64,000 nt of DNA from Pseudomonas sp. L5B5 (GCF_020520285.1 NZ_CP084742.1:3782001-3846000), one strand, 5' to 3'. Positions 27,371-36,683 are shown, numbered from the stretch's first letter. Program-made: numbers and translations. The notes: generated by a model not told the origin, from the letters alone.

Positions 27371-27736
27371 GTGCCAACCTCTCTGGCTATTCGCTTCTGA
27401 GCTGACCGAGGTCACGTCTGGACCACCGGGTTTCGTTCCATAGTGCGCGGCTCGTCCCCACGGGCTTGCTGGCCTCTTCTAGACTCAATGAGTGGTCGTA
27501 TTCGGAACTGAGCAAGTCGCTTTCGTGCGGATCAATCAGAGGCAGCGTGTCAAGCTGCCCTTTATGCTCTGGACAGGCGCGGCCATGACCGCGCCGGGTA
27601 CGACAAGATGCCCATTCAGGGTGCATGGCTACCGGCCAGATCGCCGCGCTACCGTGACGTGGCAAGCAGAGCCGCAGCCGAGACTTTCGGACAACCGACA
27701 ACCACCAGGTGTGTCCGTGACCGTGAGGAATGCTGT
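27371..27736. other. Intergenic region upstream of fdsG
   Basis: This is 366 bases with no gene I can support. It must hold the promoter of the formate dehydrogenase operon; I see no unambiguous sigma-54 or sigma-70 site. Confidence 0.5.
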
Positions 27737-28213
27737 ATGCCTGATGAAACGTTGCACCTGTCTGTGATCCACACCCTGCTGGAGCGCCACAAGGACGTTC
27801 CCGGGGCACTGTTGCCGCTGCTCCACCAGATCCAGGAAACCCTGGGTTACATCCCCGACCTGGCCATCCCCGAAATCGCCCATGGGCTCAACCAGAGCCA
27901 GGCCGAAGTGCGCGGAGTGATCAGCTTCTACCATGACTTTCGCACCGCGCCGCCAGCGCGGCACATCCTGCGCCTGTGCCGGGCCGAGTCCTGCCAGAGC
28001 CGTGGGGCCGAGCAACTGGCCGCGCAGCTGCGCGAACGCCTGCAATTGGATGACCACGGCAGCAGCGCCGATGGCCGCATCAGCCTGCGGCCGGTGTACT
28101 GCCTGGGGGCGTGCGCCTGCTCGCCGGCCCTGGAGCTGGACGGCCAGTTGCATGCCCGGCTCAGTGCCGAACGCCTGGATGCCCTGCTGGACAGCTGCCG
28201 GGAGGATGCATGA
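27737..28213 (+). CDS. fdsG: NAD-dependent formate dehydrogenase gamma subunit FdsG
   Basis: This is a 158-residue NuoE-like [2Fe-2S] subunit. HTLLERHKDVPGALLPLLHQ is the usual N-terminal helix, and LGYIPDLAIPEIAHGLNQS follows. Cluster ligands lie in LCRAESCQ (about residues 79-86) and CLGACACSP (about 121-129). It passes electrons between FdsB and FdsA in the soluble NAD+-reducing formate dehydrogenase. It heads the operon fdsG-fdsB-fdsA-fdsD, all overlapping by four bases. The ATG at 27737 has GAGG upstream. Confidence 0.92.
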   Translation: MPDETLHLSVIHTLLERHKDVPGALLPLLHQIQETLGYIPDLAIPEIAHGLNQSQAEVRGVISFYHDFRTAPPARHILRLCRAESCQSRGAEQLAAQLRERLQLDDHGSSADGRISLRPVYCLGACACSPALELDGQLHARLSAERLDALLDSCREDA

Positions 28214-29772
28214 TGGCCAACCTCTATCTGTCCTGTGACTCCCTGGCCCGCGCCGTGGGTGCCGACCCAGTGGCCGACGCCCTCCTCGCCCAGGCCGGCC
28301 AGCGCCAGCTGTCGCTACAACTGCAACGCACCAGCTCCCGTGGCCTGTACTGGCTGGAGCCGCTGCTGGAAATCGACACCCCGGACGGGCGCCTGGGCTT
28401 CGGCCCGGTGAGCGTCGCCGACGTGCCGTCGCTGCTGGACGCCCTGCAAGCCGAGCCGGCCGGCCACCCCCTGGCCCTGGGCCTGGTGGAACAGATTCCC
28501 TACCTGAAGAGCCAGCAGCGCCTGCTGTTCGCTCGCGCCGGCATCACCCGGCCGTTGTCCCTGGAGGACTATCGGGCCCATGGCGGTTTCGCCGGCCTGG
28601 AACGCGCCATTGCCCTGGGCGGCGAACAGACCGTCGCCACGGTGCTCGACTCCGGCCTGCGCGGCCGGGGCGGCGCGGCCTTCCCCGCCGGGATCAAGTG
28701 GCGCACCGTGCGCGAGACCCCGCCGCAACAGAAGTACGTGGTATGCAACGCCGACGAGGGCGATTCCGGGACCTTCGCCGACCGCATGCTGATGGAAGGT
28801 GATCCCTTCCTGCTGATCGAGGGCATGGCCATCGCCGGCATCGCCGTCGGCGCCAGCCTTGGCTATATCTATGTGCGCTCGGAGTATCCACAGGCCGTAC
28901 AGACCCTGCGCGCAGCCCTGGAGATCGCTCGGGATGCCGGCTACCTGGGGGTCAACGTCGCCGGTAGCGGCCAGCCCTTCGACCTGGAAGTACGGGTCGG
29001 CGCCGGGGCCTACATCTGCGGCGAGGAAACTGCACTGCTCGACTCCCTGGAAGGCAAGCGCGGGATCGTCCGCGCCAAGCCGCCGATCCCGGCGCTGCAA
29101 GGCCTGTTCGGCCAGCCGACCCTGGTGCACAACGTGCTGACCCTGGCCTCGGTGCCGCTGATCCTGGCCAGGGGCGCGCCGTTCTATCGCGACTACGGCA
29201 TGGGCCGTTCCCTGGGCACCATGCCCTTCCAACTGGCGGGCAATATCCGCCAGGGCGGCCTGGTGGAACGGGCCTTCGGCCTGACCCTGGGCGAGCTGGT
29301 GCACGACTACGGCGGCGGCACCGCCAGCGGCAGGCCACTGAAAGCGGCCCAGGTCGGTGGCCCCCTTGGCGCCTGGGTGCCACCTGCACAGTTCGATACA
29401 CCGCTGGACTACGAGGCCTTCGCCGCCATCGGCGCGATGCTCGGCCACGGCGGCGTGGTGGTGGCCGACGACAGCCTGGACCTGGCCCGCATGGCGCGCT
29501 TCGCCCTGCAGTTCTGTGCCGAGGAATCCTGCGGCAAGTGCACCCCGTGCCGCATCGGTTCGACCCGTGGCGTGGAGGTCATCGACCGTTTGCTCGCGGC
29601 CCCCGGAACCGAAGAACGCCAGCACCAGGCACTGATCCTCAAGGACCTGTGCGACACCCTGCAATACGGCTCGCTGTGCGCCCTGGGCGGCATGACGTCC
29701 TACCCGGTGGCCAGCGCCCTCAAGCACTTCCCTGCCGACTTCGGTCTGCAACCCTCGGAGGCCGACCAATGA
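28210..29772 (+). CDS. fdsB: NAD-dependent formate dehydrogenase beta subunit FdsB
   Basis: This is a 520-residue NuoF-like flavoprotein that reduces NAD+. An N-terminal thioredoxin-like segment (about 1-110) precedes the core. Core motifs are GLRGRGGAAFPAGIKW (NADH/FMN site, about 155-170), VCNADEGDSGTFADRML and GAYICGEETALLDSLEGKRG. The C-terminal [4Fe-4S] ligands are in ESCGKCTPCRIGSTRG and SLCALGGMTSYP. The start overlaps the fdsG stop codon; a second ATG immediately follows (MMAN). It forms the diaphorase part of the FdsABG complex in the cytosol. Confidence 0.94.
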   Translation: MMANLYLSCDSLARAVGADPVADALLAQAGQRQLSLQLQRTSSRGLYWLEPLLEIDTPDGRLGFGPVSVADVPSLLDALQAEPAGHPLALGLVEQIPYLKSQQRLLFARAGITRPLSLEDYRAHGGFAGLERAIALGGEQTVATVLDSGLRGRGGAAFPAGIKWRTVRETPPQQKYVVCNADEGDSGTFADRMLMEGDPFLLIEGMAIAGIAVGASLGYIYVRSEYPQAVQTLRAALEIARDAGYLGVNVAGSGQPFDLEVRVGAGAYICGEETALLDSLEGKRGIVRAKPPIPALQGLFGQPTLVHNVLTLASVPLILARGAPFYRDYGMGRSLGTMPFQLAGNIRQGGLVERAFGLTLGELVHDYGGGTASGRPLKAAQVGGPLGAWVPPAQFDTPLDYEAFAAIGAMLGHGGVVVADDSLDLARMARFALQFCAEESCGKCTPCRIGSTRGVEVIDRLLAAPGTEERQHQALILKDLCDTLQYGSLCALGGMTSYPVASALKHFPADFGLQPSEADQ

Positions 29773-32666
29773 TCACTCTCTTCGACCCCGCCAAGGACAT
29801 CGACCTCAACGCCGTGGACCTGGGCACCCCGGCCCGCGACAGCCAGGTGCAGGTCAGCCTGAACATCGACGGGCGCAGCATCAGCGTGCCCCAGGGCACC
29901 TCGGTGATGCGCGCCGCGGCCCTGCTGGGCACCAGCATTCCCAAGCTCTGCGCCACCGACAGCCTGGAAGCCTTCGGCTCGTGCCGCATGTGCCTGGTGG
30001 AAATCGACGGCATGCGCGGCTACCCGGCCTCCTGCACCACCCCGGTCAGCGAAGGCATGGTGGTGCATACGCAAACGCCGAAGCTGTCGAGCCTGCGCCG
30101 CAACGTGATGGAGCTGTACATCTCCGACCACCCGCTGGACTGCCTGACCTGCTCGGCCAACGGCAACTGCGAGCTGCAGACCGTGGCCGGCCAGGTGGGC
30201 CTGCGCGAAGTGCGCTACGGCTATGAGGGCGCCAATCACTTGAGCGACCAGAAGGACAGCTCCAACCCCTACTTCGACTACGACCCGAGCAAGTGCATCG
30301 TCTGCAACCGCTGCGTGCGCGCCTGCGAGGAAACCCAGGGCACCTTCGCCCTGACCATCAGCGGCCGGGGTTTCGAATCCCGCGTGGCGGCGGCCGGCGG
30401 CGACAACTTCCTGGACTCCGAATGCGTGTCCTGCGGCGCCTGCGTGCAGGCCTGCCCCACCGCGACCCTGATGGAAAAGAGCGTGGTGGAACTGGGCCAG
30501 CCGGAGCGGGCAGTGATTACTACCTGCGCTTACTGCGGCGTGGGCTGTTCGTTCCGCGCCGAGATGAAGGGCGACCAACTGGTGCGCATGGTCCCGGACA
30601 AGAACGGCCACGCCAACCACGGCCACTCCTGCGTCAAGGGCCGCTTCGCCTGGGGGTATGCCACCCACCCGGACCGCATCACCAAGCCGATGATCCGCAA
30701 GCACATCAGCGACCCGTGGCAGGAAGTCAGCTGGGACGAGGCCGTGACCTACGCTGCCAGCGAGCTGCGGCGCATCCAGCTCAAGTACGGGCGCGACTCC
30801 ATCGGCGGCATCACTTCCAGCCGCTGCACCAACGAGGAAACCTACCTGGTGCAGAAACTGGTGCGGGCCGCCTTCGGCAACAACAACGTCGACACTTGCG
30901 CCCGGGTCTGCCATTCCCCCACCGGCTATGGCCTGAAGCAGACCCTGGGGGAATCCGCCGGGACCCAGAGCTTCGATTCGGTGATGCAGGCCGACGTGAT
31001 CCTGGTGATGGGCGCCAACCCCAGCGACGCCCACCCGGTGTTCGGCTCCCAGCTCAAGCGCCGCCTGCGTGAAGGGGCGCGGCTGATCGTCATCGACCCA
31101 CGGCGCATCGACCTGGTGGACTCGGTCCATGCCCGCGCCGAGCTGCACCTGGCCCTGCGCCCGGGCACCAACGTGGCCATGCTCAACGCCCTGGCCCACG
31201 TGATCGTCACCGAGGGCCTGGTGGACGAGGCATTCGTCGAGGCCCGCTGCGAGCCCGAGGCCTTTGCCCTGTGGCGCGCCTTCGTCAGCCGTGAGGACAA
31301 CTCGCCAGAGGTGCTGGGCGTGATCTGCGGCGTGCCCGCCGCCGACATCCGCGCCGCCGCCCGTCTGTACGCCACCGGTGGCAACGCGGCGATCTACTAC
31401 GGCCTGGGCGTCACCGAGCACAGCCAGGGCAGCACCTCGGTGATGGGCATCGCCAACCTGGCCATGGCCACTGGCAACATCGGCCGCGAAGGGGTCGGGG
31501 TCAACCCGCTGCGGGGCCAGAACAACGTCCAGGGTTCCTGCGACATGGGCTCCTTCCCCCACGAGCTGCCGGGCTACCGGCACATCTCCAACCAGACCGT
31601 GCGCCAGGAGTTCGAGCAGGCCTGGAACGTCACCCTGCAACCCGACCCGGGCCTGCGCATTCCCAACATGTTCGAGGCGGCCCTGGGCGGCAGCTTCAAG
31701 GGCCTGTACTGCCAGGGCGAAGACATCGCCCAGAGCGACCCCAACACCCAGCACGTGACTGCCGCCCTGTCGGCCATGGAATGCGTGGTGGTGCAGGACA
31801 TCTTCCTCAACGAAACCGCCAAGTTCGCCCACGTGTTCCTGCCGGGCGCCTCGTTCCTGGAAAAGGACGGCACCTTCACCAACGCCGAGCGCCGCATCTC
31901 GCGGGTTCGCAAGGTCATGCAGCCGCTGGGCGGCAAGGCCGACTGGGAGGGCACCCTGGCCCTGGCGGCGGCCCTGGGCTACCCGATGCACTACGAACAT
32001 CCGTCGCAGATCATGGACGAGATCGCCCGCCTGACGCCGACCTTCACCGGCGTCAGCTACGCCGCCCTGGACCGCCAAAGCAGCCTGCAGTGGCCGTGCA
32101 ACGCCCAGGCACCGGATGGTACGCCGACCATGCACATCGACGAGTTCGTGCGTGGCAAGGGGCGCTTCATGCTCACCGGCTACGTGCCCACCGACGAGAA
32201 GGTCAACGGCCGCTATCCGCTGCTGCTGACCACCGGGCGCATCCTCAGCCAGTACAACGTCGGCGCCCAGACCCGGCGCACCGAGAACGTCGCCTGGCAC
32301 GCCGAGGACCGCCTGGAGATCCACCCCACCGACGCCGAGAGCCGGGGCATCGGCGAAGGCGACTGGGTGGGCATCGGCAGCCGCGCCGGGCAGACGGTGT
32401 TGCGGGCCCGGGTGACCGAGCGGGTGGCGCCGGGGGTGGTCTACACCACCTTCCACTTCCCCGAATCGGGCGCCAACGTGATCACCACCGACAACTCCGA
32501 CTGGGCCACCAACTGTCCGGAGTACAAGGTCACGGCGGTGGAGGTCAGCCGGGTCTACCATCCGTCCGAATGGCAGAAGCGCTACCAGGCCTTCAGCGAC
32601 GAACAGCAGCGCCTGCTGCACGCCCGCGACCGGTCCCGGGGCGGCAAGGCGGAGGTGCGCCGATGA
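29769..32666 (+). CDS. fdsA: NAD-dependent formate dehydrogenase catalytic subunit FdsA
   Basis: This is a 965-residue molybdenum/tungsten subunit that oxidises formate to CO2. The N-terminus has a ferredoxin-type [2Fe-2S] site (SCRMCLVEIDG, about residues 77-87), a His/Cys cluster (DHPLDCLTCSANGNCELQ, about 120-137) and two [4Fe-4S] motifs (CIVCNRCVRACEETQG and CVSCGACVQACPTATL). The molybdopterin part begins with AYCGVGCSFRAEMKG (about 253). The catalytic residue is Cys, not selenocysteine, in VDTCARVCHSPTGYG (about 374-388). The length matches soluble FdsA rather than membrane FdnG. It overlaps fdsB and fdsD by four bases each. Confidence 0.95.
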   Translation: MITLFDPAKDIDLNAVDLGTPARDSQVQVSLNIDGRSISVPQGTSVMRAAALLGTSIPKLCATDSLEAFGSCRMCLVEIDGMRGYPASCTTPVSEGMVVHTQTPKLSSLRRNVMELYISDHPLDCLTCSANGNCELQTVAGQVGLREVRYGYEGANHLSDQKDSSNPYFDYDPSKCIVCNRCVRACEETQGTFALTISGRGFESRVAAAGGDNFLDSECVSCGACVQACPTATLMEKSVVELGQPERAVITTCAYCGVGCSFRAEMKGDQLVRMVPDKNGHANHGHSCVKGRFAWGYATHPDRITKPMIRKHISDPWQEVSWDEAVTYAASELRRIQLKYGRDSIGGITSSRCTNEETYLVQKLVRAAFGNNNVDTCARVCHSPTGYGLKQTLGESAGTQSFDSVMQADVILVMGANPSDAHPVFGSQLKRRLREGARLIVIDPRRIDLVDSVHARAELHLALRPGTNVAMLNALAHVIVTEGLVDEAFVEARCEPEAFALWRAFVSREDNSPEVLGVICGVPAADIRAAARLYATGGNAAIYYGLGVTEHSQGSTSVMGIANLAMATGNIGREGVGVNPLRGQNNVQGSCDMGSFPHELPGYRHISNQTVRQEFEQAWNVTLQPDPGLRIPNMFEAALGGSFKGLYCQGEDIAQSDPNTQHVTAALSAMECVVVQDIFLNETAKFAHVFLPGASFLEKDGTFTNAERRISRVRKVMQPLGGKADWEGTLALAAALGYPMHYEHPSQIMDEIARLTPTFTGVSYAALDRQSSLQWPCNAQAPDGTPTMHIDEFVRGKGRFMLTGYVPTDEKVNGRYPLLLTTGRILSQYNVGAQTRRTENVAWHAEDRLEIHPTDAESRGIGEGDWVGIGSRAGQTVLRARVTERVAPGVVYTTFHFPESGANVITTDNSDWATNCPEYKVTAVEVSRVYHPSEWQKRYQAFSDEQQRLLHARDRSRGGKAEVRR

Positions 32667-32881
32667 GCACCGCCAACCTGGTCAAGATGGCCAACCAGAT
32701 CGCTGCGTACTTCGCCAACGAGCCGGATCAGGCCCAGGCCATGCTCAGCGTGCGCAACCACATGCAGCTGTTCTGGACCCCGGCCATGCGCCAGGAGCTG
32801 TTGACCTGGCACCAGCAGCAACAGCAGAGCGAGCTGCATCCGCTGGTGCGCCAGGCCATCGCTGCGGGTCAACCGACCTAG
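32663..32881 (+). CDS. fdsD: Formate dehydrogenase delta subunit FdsD
   Basis: This 72-residue protein has NLVKMANQIAAYFANEPDQA (residues 5-24) and HMQLFWTPAMRQELL (about 36-50), the conserved core of FdsD. FdsD is a small helper needed for cofactor loading or maturation of FdsA. Its ATG overlaps the fdsA stop. A Gln/His-rich tail (WHQQQQQSE) precedes the stop. No fdhD/fdsC sulfurtransferase is adjacent in this window; it must be elsewhere. Confidence 0.92.
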   Translation: MSTANLVKMANQIAAYFANEPDQAQAMLSVRNHMQLFWTPAMRQELLTWHQQQQQSELHPLVRQAIAAGQPT

Positions 32882-32887
32882 GCCAGC

Positions 32888-32922
32888 ACGGCCCGGGCCG
32901 TCCCCGCGACGGGCCCGGGCGT
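32888..32922 (+). terminator. GC-rich hairpin after fdsD
   Basis: GCCCGGGCC-GTC and its complement GAC-GGGCCCGGGC form a strong stem at 32891-32920 just after the operon. There is no T run, so it may act as a 3'-end stabiliser or weak terminator. Confidence 0.45.
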
Positions 32923-32929
32923 CATTCCC

Positions 32930-33574
32930 TCACAGGCCGGAGCAGCGTTGCTGTGCCGGCTGAGTGGTCGGGAGCGCCAAAGGCATGCTGGCTCCCGGTT
33001 TGCTCAGGGGCAGCAGCTGGTACACGGTGAACACACACATCGCCTCCACTTCGCCGCCGGCCACCGGAATGTAGTTCAGGCCGACGTAGGCTTCGTAGCT
33101 CTTGCCCGGCTCGAACACCACCACCTTCTGCACCTGCGGGCAGGTGCGATAGGTGTTGACGGAGCCCCCTGCCGCCACACCACCACCGTCCAGCAGGAAC
33201 GGGCGTCCGGCGGGCACCCGGTATTCGGTGACGACCTCGGAGTAGTCACCTTCGCCCCGGCGGATGGCCCCCGGGTAATCCGGCAGCTTCGGGGCGAACC
33301 GCGCCAGCATGTCGATCTGCCGTGGGACCTCGGGGAACTGCGGGTAGTTGACGTTCGGCCGGTGGCCGCTGACGAACCGCCCGGCCTTGGCCAGCCGCTG
33401 ACTGTCAGGGAGGCAACCGGCATAGGCGGCGCCCCGGACTTCACCGTTGGTGATCACCCGCAGTTGCGCGACCGCGGTTCCCAGGGGTGGCTCCGAATAG
33501 GGTTCCACCGGCTTGACGCTGCATGCGCCAAGCAGTCCCAACAGCCCTGCCAGGGCGAGATTTCTGACACTCAT
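32930..33574 (-). CDS. Lipoprotein of unknown function
   Basis: This 214-residue protein carries a lipobox LGAC at residues 15-18 after LALAGLLGLLGACS, so it should be lipidated at Cys18 and act in the envelope. Two further Cys pairs are possible (AYAGCLP, TYRTCPQ, AMCVF, QRCSG). The mature part has a beta-type pattern (FVSGHRPNVNYPQFPEVPRQ, EPGKSYEAYVGLNYIPVAGG). I do not recognise a named domain. The gene is convergent with fdsD. Confidence 0.7.
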   Translation of the reverse strand: MSVRNLALAGLLGLLGACSVKPVEPYSEPPLGTAVAQLRVITNGEVRGAAYAGCLPDSQRLAKAGRFVSGHRPNVNYPQFPEVPRQIDMLARFAPKLPDYPGAIRRGEGDYSEVVTEYRVPAGRPFLLDGGGVAAGGSVNTYRTCPQVQKVVVFEPGKSYEAYVGLNYIPVAGGEVEAMCVFTVYQLLPLSKPGASMPLALPTTQPAQQRCSGL

Positions 33575-33789
33575 CGTTGCTTCCCTTGAACTGGTTTCGC
33601 CTCATGGCCCGGGCAGGCTATCGGCAGGTATCGCGCAGGCTCCAGGGTGGGCGGCGTACAACCAGGGCGCCCGACCACTTGCGCGAAAACGCAAGCCAGC
33701 TTGTGCCCGCCGGGATGTACCGCGGCCAGCCACCCGCCTACTCTGCGGCCATCTACCTGAACAACAAGAACAACCAGGGAGCATTCGTC

Positions 33790-35175
33790 ATGGCACTCGA
33801 TTACGCGGTGATGTTGGTCTATGTCCTGCTGATGGCCGGCCTCGGCTGGTGGGGCATGCGCAAAGTGAAGAACCAGGACGACTTCCTGGTGGCCGGCCGG
33901 CGCCTGGGGCCGGCACTGTACCTGGGCACCCTGTCGGCGGTGATGCTCGGCGGAGCCTCCACCATCGGTTCGGTGCGCCTGGGCTACAGCTACGGAATCT
34001 CCGGGTTGTGGCTGGTGTTCATGCTGGGCCTGGGGATCATCGTCCTGAGCCTGGTGCTGTCCCGGCAGATCGCCCAGTTGCGGGTGTTCACCGTGACCCA
34101 GATCCTCGAACAGCGCTACCAGGCTTCATCGCGCCTGATCGGCGGCTGCGTGATGGTGGCCTACGACCTGATGGTGGCAGTCACCGCGACCATCGCCATC
34201 GGCTCGATCACCGAGGTGGTATTCGACATCCCGCGCATACCGGCGATCCTCTGTGGCGGCACCCTGGTGATCTTCTACTCGGTGATCGGCGGCATGTGGT
34301 CGCTGACCCTCACCGACATCATCCAGTTCGTGATCATGACCCTGGGCATCTTCTGCGTCCTGCTGCCCATGAGCGTCGGCCAGGCCGGCGGCCTCGAGGC
34401 CCTGCAGGCCAGGCTGCCGTCCGGCTTCTTCGAGCTGGGCAACATCGGCCTGGACACCATCCTCGCCTACTTCCTGCTGTACTTCTTCGGTGCGCTGATC
34501 GGCCAGGACATCTGGCAACGGCTGTTCACCGCCCGCAGCGAACAGGTGGTGCGCTACGCCGGCCTCGGCGCCGGGGTCTACTGCATGTTCTACGGCGCCG
34601 CCTGCGCCCTGGTGGGGGCCGCCGCCAAGCTGCTGCTACCAGACCTGGCGGTGGCCGAGAACGCCTTCGCCGAAGTCACCCGCAGCGTGCTGCCCGCCGG
34701 GTTGCGCGGGCTGGTGGTGGCCGCCGCCCTGGCCGCCATCATGTCCACCGCCAGCGCCTGCCTGCTGGCCTCGGCCACGGTGCTCAAGGAAGACATCTAC
34801 AGCCGCTTCCTGACCCGGGGCCGGGGGAATCACCTGTCCACCAGCCGCTGGATCACCCTGGGCCTGGGGGTGGCGATGCTGGTGATGGCCTGCCTGGTCA
34901 ACGACGTGATCGCGGGCCTGAGCATCGCCTACAACCTGCTGGTGGGCAGCCTGCTGGTGCCGATCATCGGAGCCCTGCTCTGGCGCCGGGCCTCGGCCCA
35001 TGGCGCCATCGCTTGCATGATCAGCGGCAGCCTGACCGTGATCGGCTTCATGGCCCGCGACGGCATCCTGGCCAACACCCCGATCTACTACGGCCTGGGC
35101 GCCAGCCTGCTGACCTTCGTCGCCGTCAGCCTGCTGAGCCAGCCGGCACCGGCCCTGCCCAGTACCACCGAATGA
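33790..35175 (+). CDS. gpuP: Sodium:solute symporter (GpuP-like)
   Basis: This is a 461-residue membrane transporter of the SSS family. The ATG at 33790 has AGGGAG 8 bases upstream; the frame is open further up but without signals. The start is YAVMLVYVLLMAGLGWW, and the SSS core includes DDFLVAGRRLGPALYLGTL (about residues 32-50), VFDIPRIPAILCGG and the late AALAAIMSTASACLLASATV (Na+ site region). It directly precedes a ureohydrolase (29 bases). In P. aeruginosa the gpuP symporter similarly precedes gpuA in the 3-guanidinopropionate pathway, which suggests that role here; no gpuR regulator follows in this window. Confidence 0.7.
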   Translation: MALDYAVMLVYVLLMAGLGWWGMRKVKNQDDFLVAGRRLGPALYLGTLSAVMLGGASTIGSVRLGYSYGISGLWLVFMLGLGIIVLSLVLSRQIAQLRVFTVTQILEQRYQASSRLIGGCVMVAYDLMVAVTATIAIGSITEVVFDIPRIPAILCGGTLVIFYSVIGGMWSLTLTDIIQFVIMTLGIFCVLLPMSVGQAGGLEALQARLPSGFFELGNIGLDTILAYFLLYFFGALIGQDIWQRLFTARSEQVVRYAGLGAGVYCMFYGAACALVGAAAKLLLPDLAVAENAFAEVTRSVLPAGLRGLVVAAALAAIMSTASACLLASATVLKEDIYSRFLTRGRGNHLSTSRWITLGLGVAMLVMACLVNDVIAGLSIAYNLLVGSLLVPIIGALLWRRASAHGAIACMISGSLTVIGFMARDGILANTPIYYGLGASLLTFVAVSLLSQPAPALPSTTE

Positions 35176-35204
35176 CCCCCTGTATCCAGAATGAGGAACC
35201 GCCC

Positions 35205-36164
35205 ATGCCCACGTCTTTCCCGCAACCGGTGGACGCCGCCCTGGTCCCGCGCTTCGCCGGCATTCCCAGCTTCATGCGCCTGCCCCTGTTCGACGACCCC
35301 GCGCAGGTGCAGATCGCCCTGGTCGGAGTGCCCTGGGATGGCGGCACCACCAACCGCGCCGGCGCCCGTCATGGGCCACGGGAAGTGCGCAACCAGTCGA
35401 GCCTGATGCGCAAGGTGCACCACGTCAGCCGTATCGCCCCCTATGACCTGGTGCGGGTCGGCGACCTGGGCGACGCGCCGGTCAATCCCATCGACCTGCT
35501 GGACTCGCTGAAACAGATCGAAGGCTTCTTCAGCCAGTTGCACCAGGCCGGCGCCGTGCCGCTGTCGGTGGGTGGCGACCACCTGGTGACCCTGCCGATC
35601 TTCCGCGCCCTGGCCCGCCAGCGGCCGATCGGCATGGTGCACTTCGATGCCCACTCCGATACCAACGACCGCTACTTCGGCGACAACCTCTACACCCACG
35701 GCACACCCTTTCGCCGGGCCATCGAAGAAGGCCTGCTGGACCCCAGGCGCACGGTGCAGATCGGCATCCGTGGCTCGATCTACTCGGCCGACGACGAAGA
35801 CTTCGCCAAGGACTGCGGAATCCGCGTGATCCACATGGAGGAGTTCGCCGACCTGGGCGTCGAGGCGACCCTGGCCGAAGCCCGACGCGTGGTCGGCGAT
35901 GAGCCGACCTACATCAGCTTCGACATCGACGTGCTCGACCCGGCCTTCGCCCCCGGCACCGGCACCCCGGAAATCGGCGGCATGACCACCCTGCAGGCCC
36001 AGCAGATGATCCGCGGCCTACGCGGCCTGAACCTGGTGGGTGCCGACGTGGTGGAAGTCTCGCCGCCCTTCGACCTCGGCGGCGCCACCGCCCTGGCAGG
36101 CGCGACCCTGATGTTCGAACTGCTGTGCATCCTGGCCGAGTCGGTGGCGTCCCGGAGCGACTGA
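35205..36164 (+). CDS. gpuA: Ureohydrolase (guanidinopropionase/agmatinase family)
   Basis: This 319-residue enzyme hydrolyses a guanidino compound to urea and an amine using a dimanganese centre. Metal ligands are visible: His in SVGGDHLVTLP (about residue 125), DAHSD (about 148-152) and the two Asp of SFDIDVLDP (about 242-250). The substrate-loop sequence VGVPWDGGTTNRAGARHGPRE resembles my recollection of P. aeruginosa GpuA more than GbuA. Together with the adjacent symporter this makes 3-guanidinopropionase the best guess. Agmatinase cannot be excluded, but agmatine is handled here by the deiminase route (aguBA at 55-57 kb). GAGGA lies 7 bases before the ATG. Confidence 0.75.
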   Translation: MPTSFPQPVDAALVPRFAGIPSFMRLPLFDDPAQVQIALVGVPWDGGTTNRAGARHGPREVRNQSSLMRKVHHVSRIAPYDLVRVGDLGDAPVNPIDLLDSLKQIEGFFSQLHQAGAVPLSVGGDHLVTLPIFRALARQRPIGMVHFDAHSDTNDRYFGDNLYTHGTPFRRAIEEGLLDPRRTVQIGIRGSIYSADDEDFAKDCGIRVIHMEEFADLGVEATLAEARRVVGDEPTYISFDIDVLDPAFAPGTGTPEIGGMTTLQAQQMIRGLRGLNLVGADVVEVSPPFDLGGATALAGATLMFELLCILAESVASRSD

Positions 36165-36402
36165 TCGACTATCGCATCGAAGGCCCCAGCCCCCGTGGCC
36201 GAGACCAAGGAAGTGGCGTCCCCGGTAGCCTGCATCGCCACGCCCTGCTCCTCGGCCACCCTCAGCGCCGCCCTGGGCGTGGACAGCGGCGAGGTGGAGA
36301 GCCTGGCGATCTAGCCCGGCTCCAGACCGCCATGACCGACCAAGCGGCAGCAAGCCCTGCCCGCCCCAGAAACCCCGCGCAAAAATAGTCAGATTTCAGG
36401 GG
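36165..36402. pseudogene. Possible gene remnant between gpuA and tRNA-Thr
   Basis: Coding-like frames, with strong GC3 bias but no start or full length, run here on both strands. On the plus strand APAPVAETKEVASPVACIAT leads to a TAG at 36312-36314; on the minus strand the frame reads VAEEQGVAMQATGDATSL. This suggests a truncated gene, perhaps the regulator expected next to gpuPA, but I cannot identify it. Confidence 0.25.
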
Positions 36403-36430
36403 TTTACAGAACCCCGCCAATCGCTATAAT
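36403..36430 (+). promoter_or_regulatory. sigma-70 promoter of tRNA-Thr
   Basis: TTTACA at 36403-36408 and a perfect TATAAT at 36425-36430 have a 16-base spacer and end 14 bases before the tRNA. Confidence 0.75.
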
Positions 36431-36444
36431 CGTCGCCCTAACAC

Positions 36445-36520
<76 letters not shown>

Positions 36521-36565
36521 TTCAAGGTTCCATAGAAAGCTTTCAAAATCTCTGGAACCCCCGAA

Positions 36566-36591
36566 AAACCCGCTTTCTGGCGGGTTTTTTC
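36566..36591 (+). terminator. Intrinsic terminator after tRNA-Thr
   Basis: AAACCCGC-TTTCTG-GCGGGTTTTTT ends tRNA transcription before the integrase. An extra GGTTCCA/TGGAACC inverted repeat (36526-36559) precedes it. Confidence 0.85.
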
Positions 36592-36683
36592 GTTTTGGCG
36601 TTCCGTCGGATTCCGAGGGTAGCCAGCGCTAATAAGGGTAGTTTTAAGGATAGAGGTCCGTTTCGATATCGGAGACTACCCTT

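Noticed and set aside
29700..32621. Long open frame on the minus strand opposite fdsA (over 900 codons)
   Set aside because: It mirrors a GC-rich gene with strong codon bias, reads as low-complexity Gly/Ala/His/Val-rich protein and has no domain. It is an antisense shadow of fdsA.
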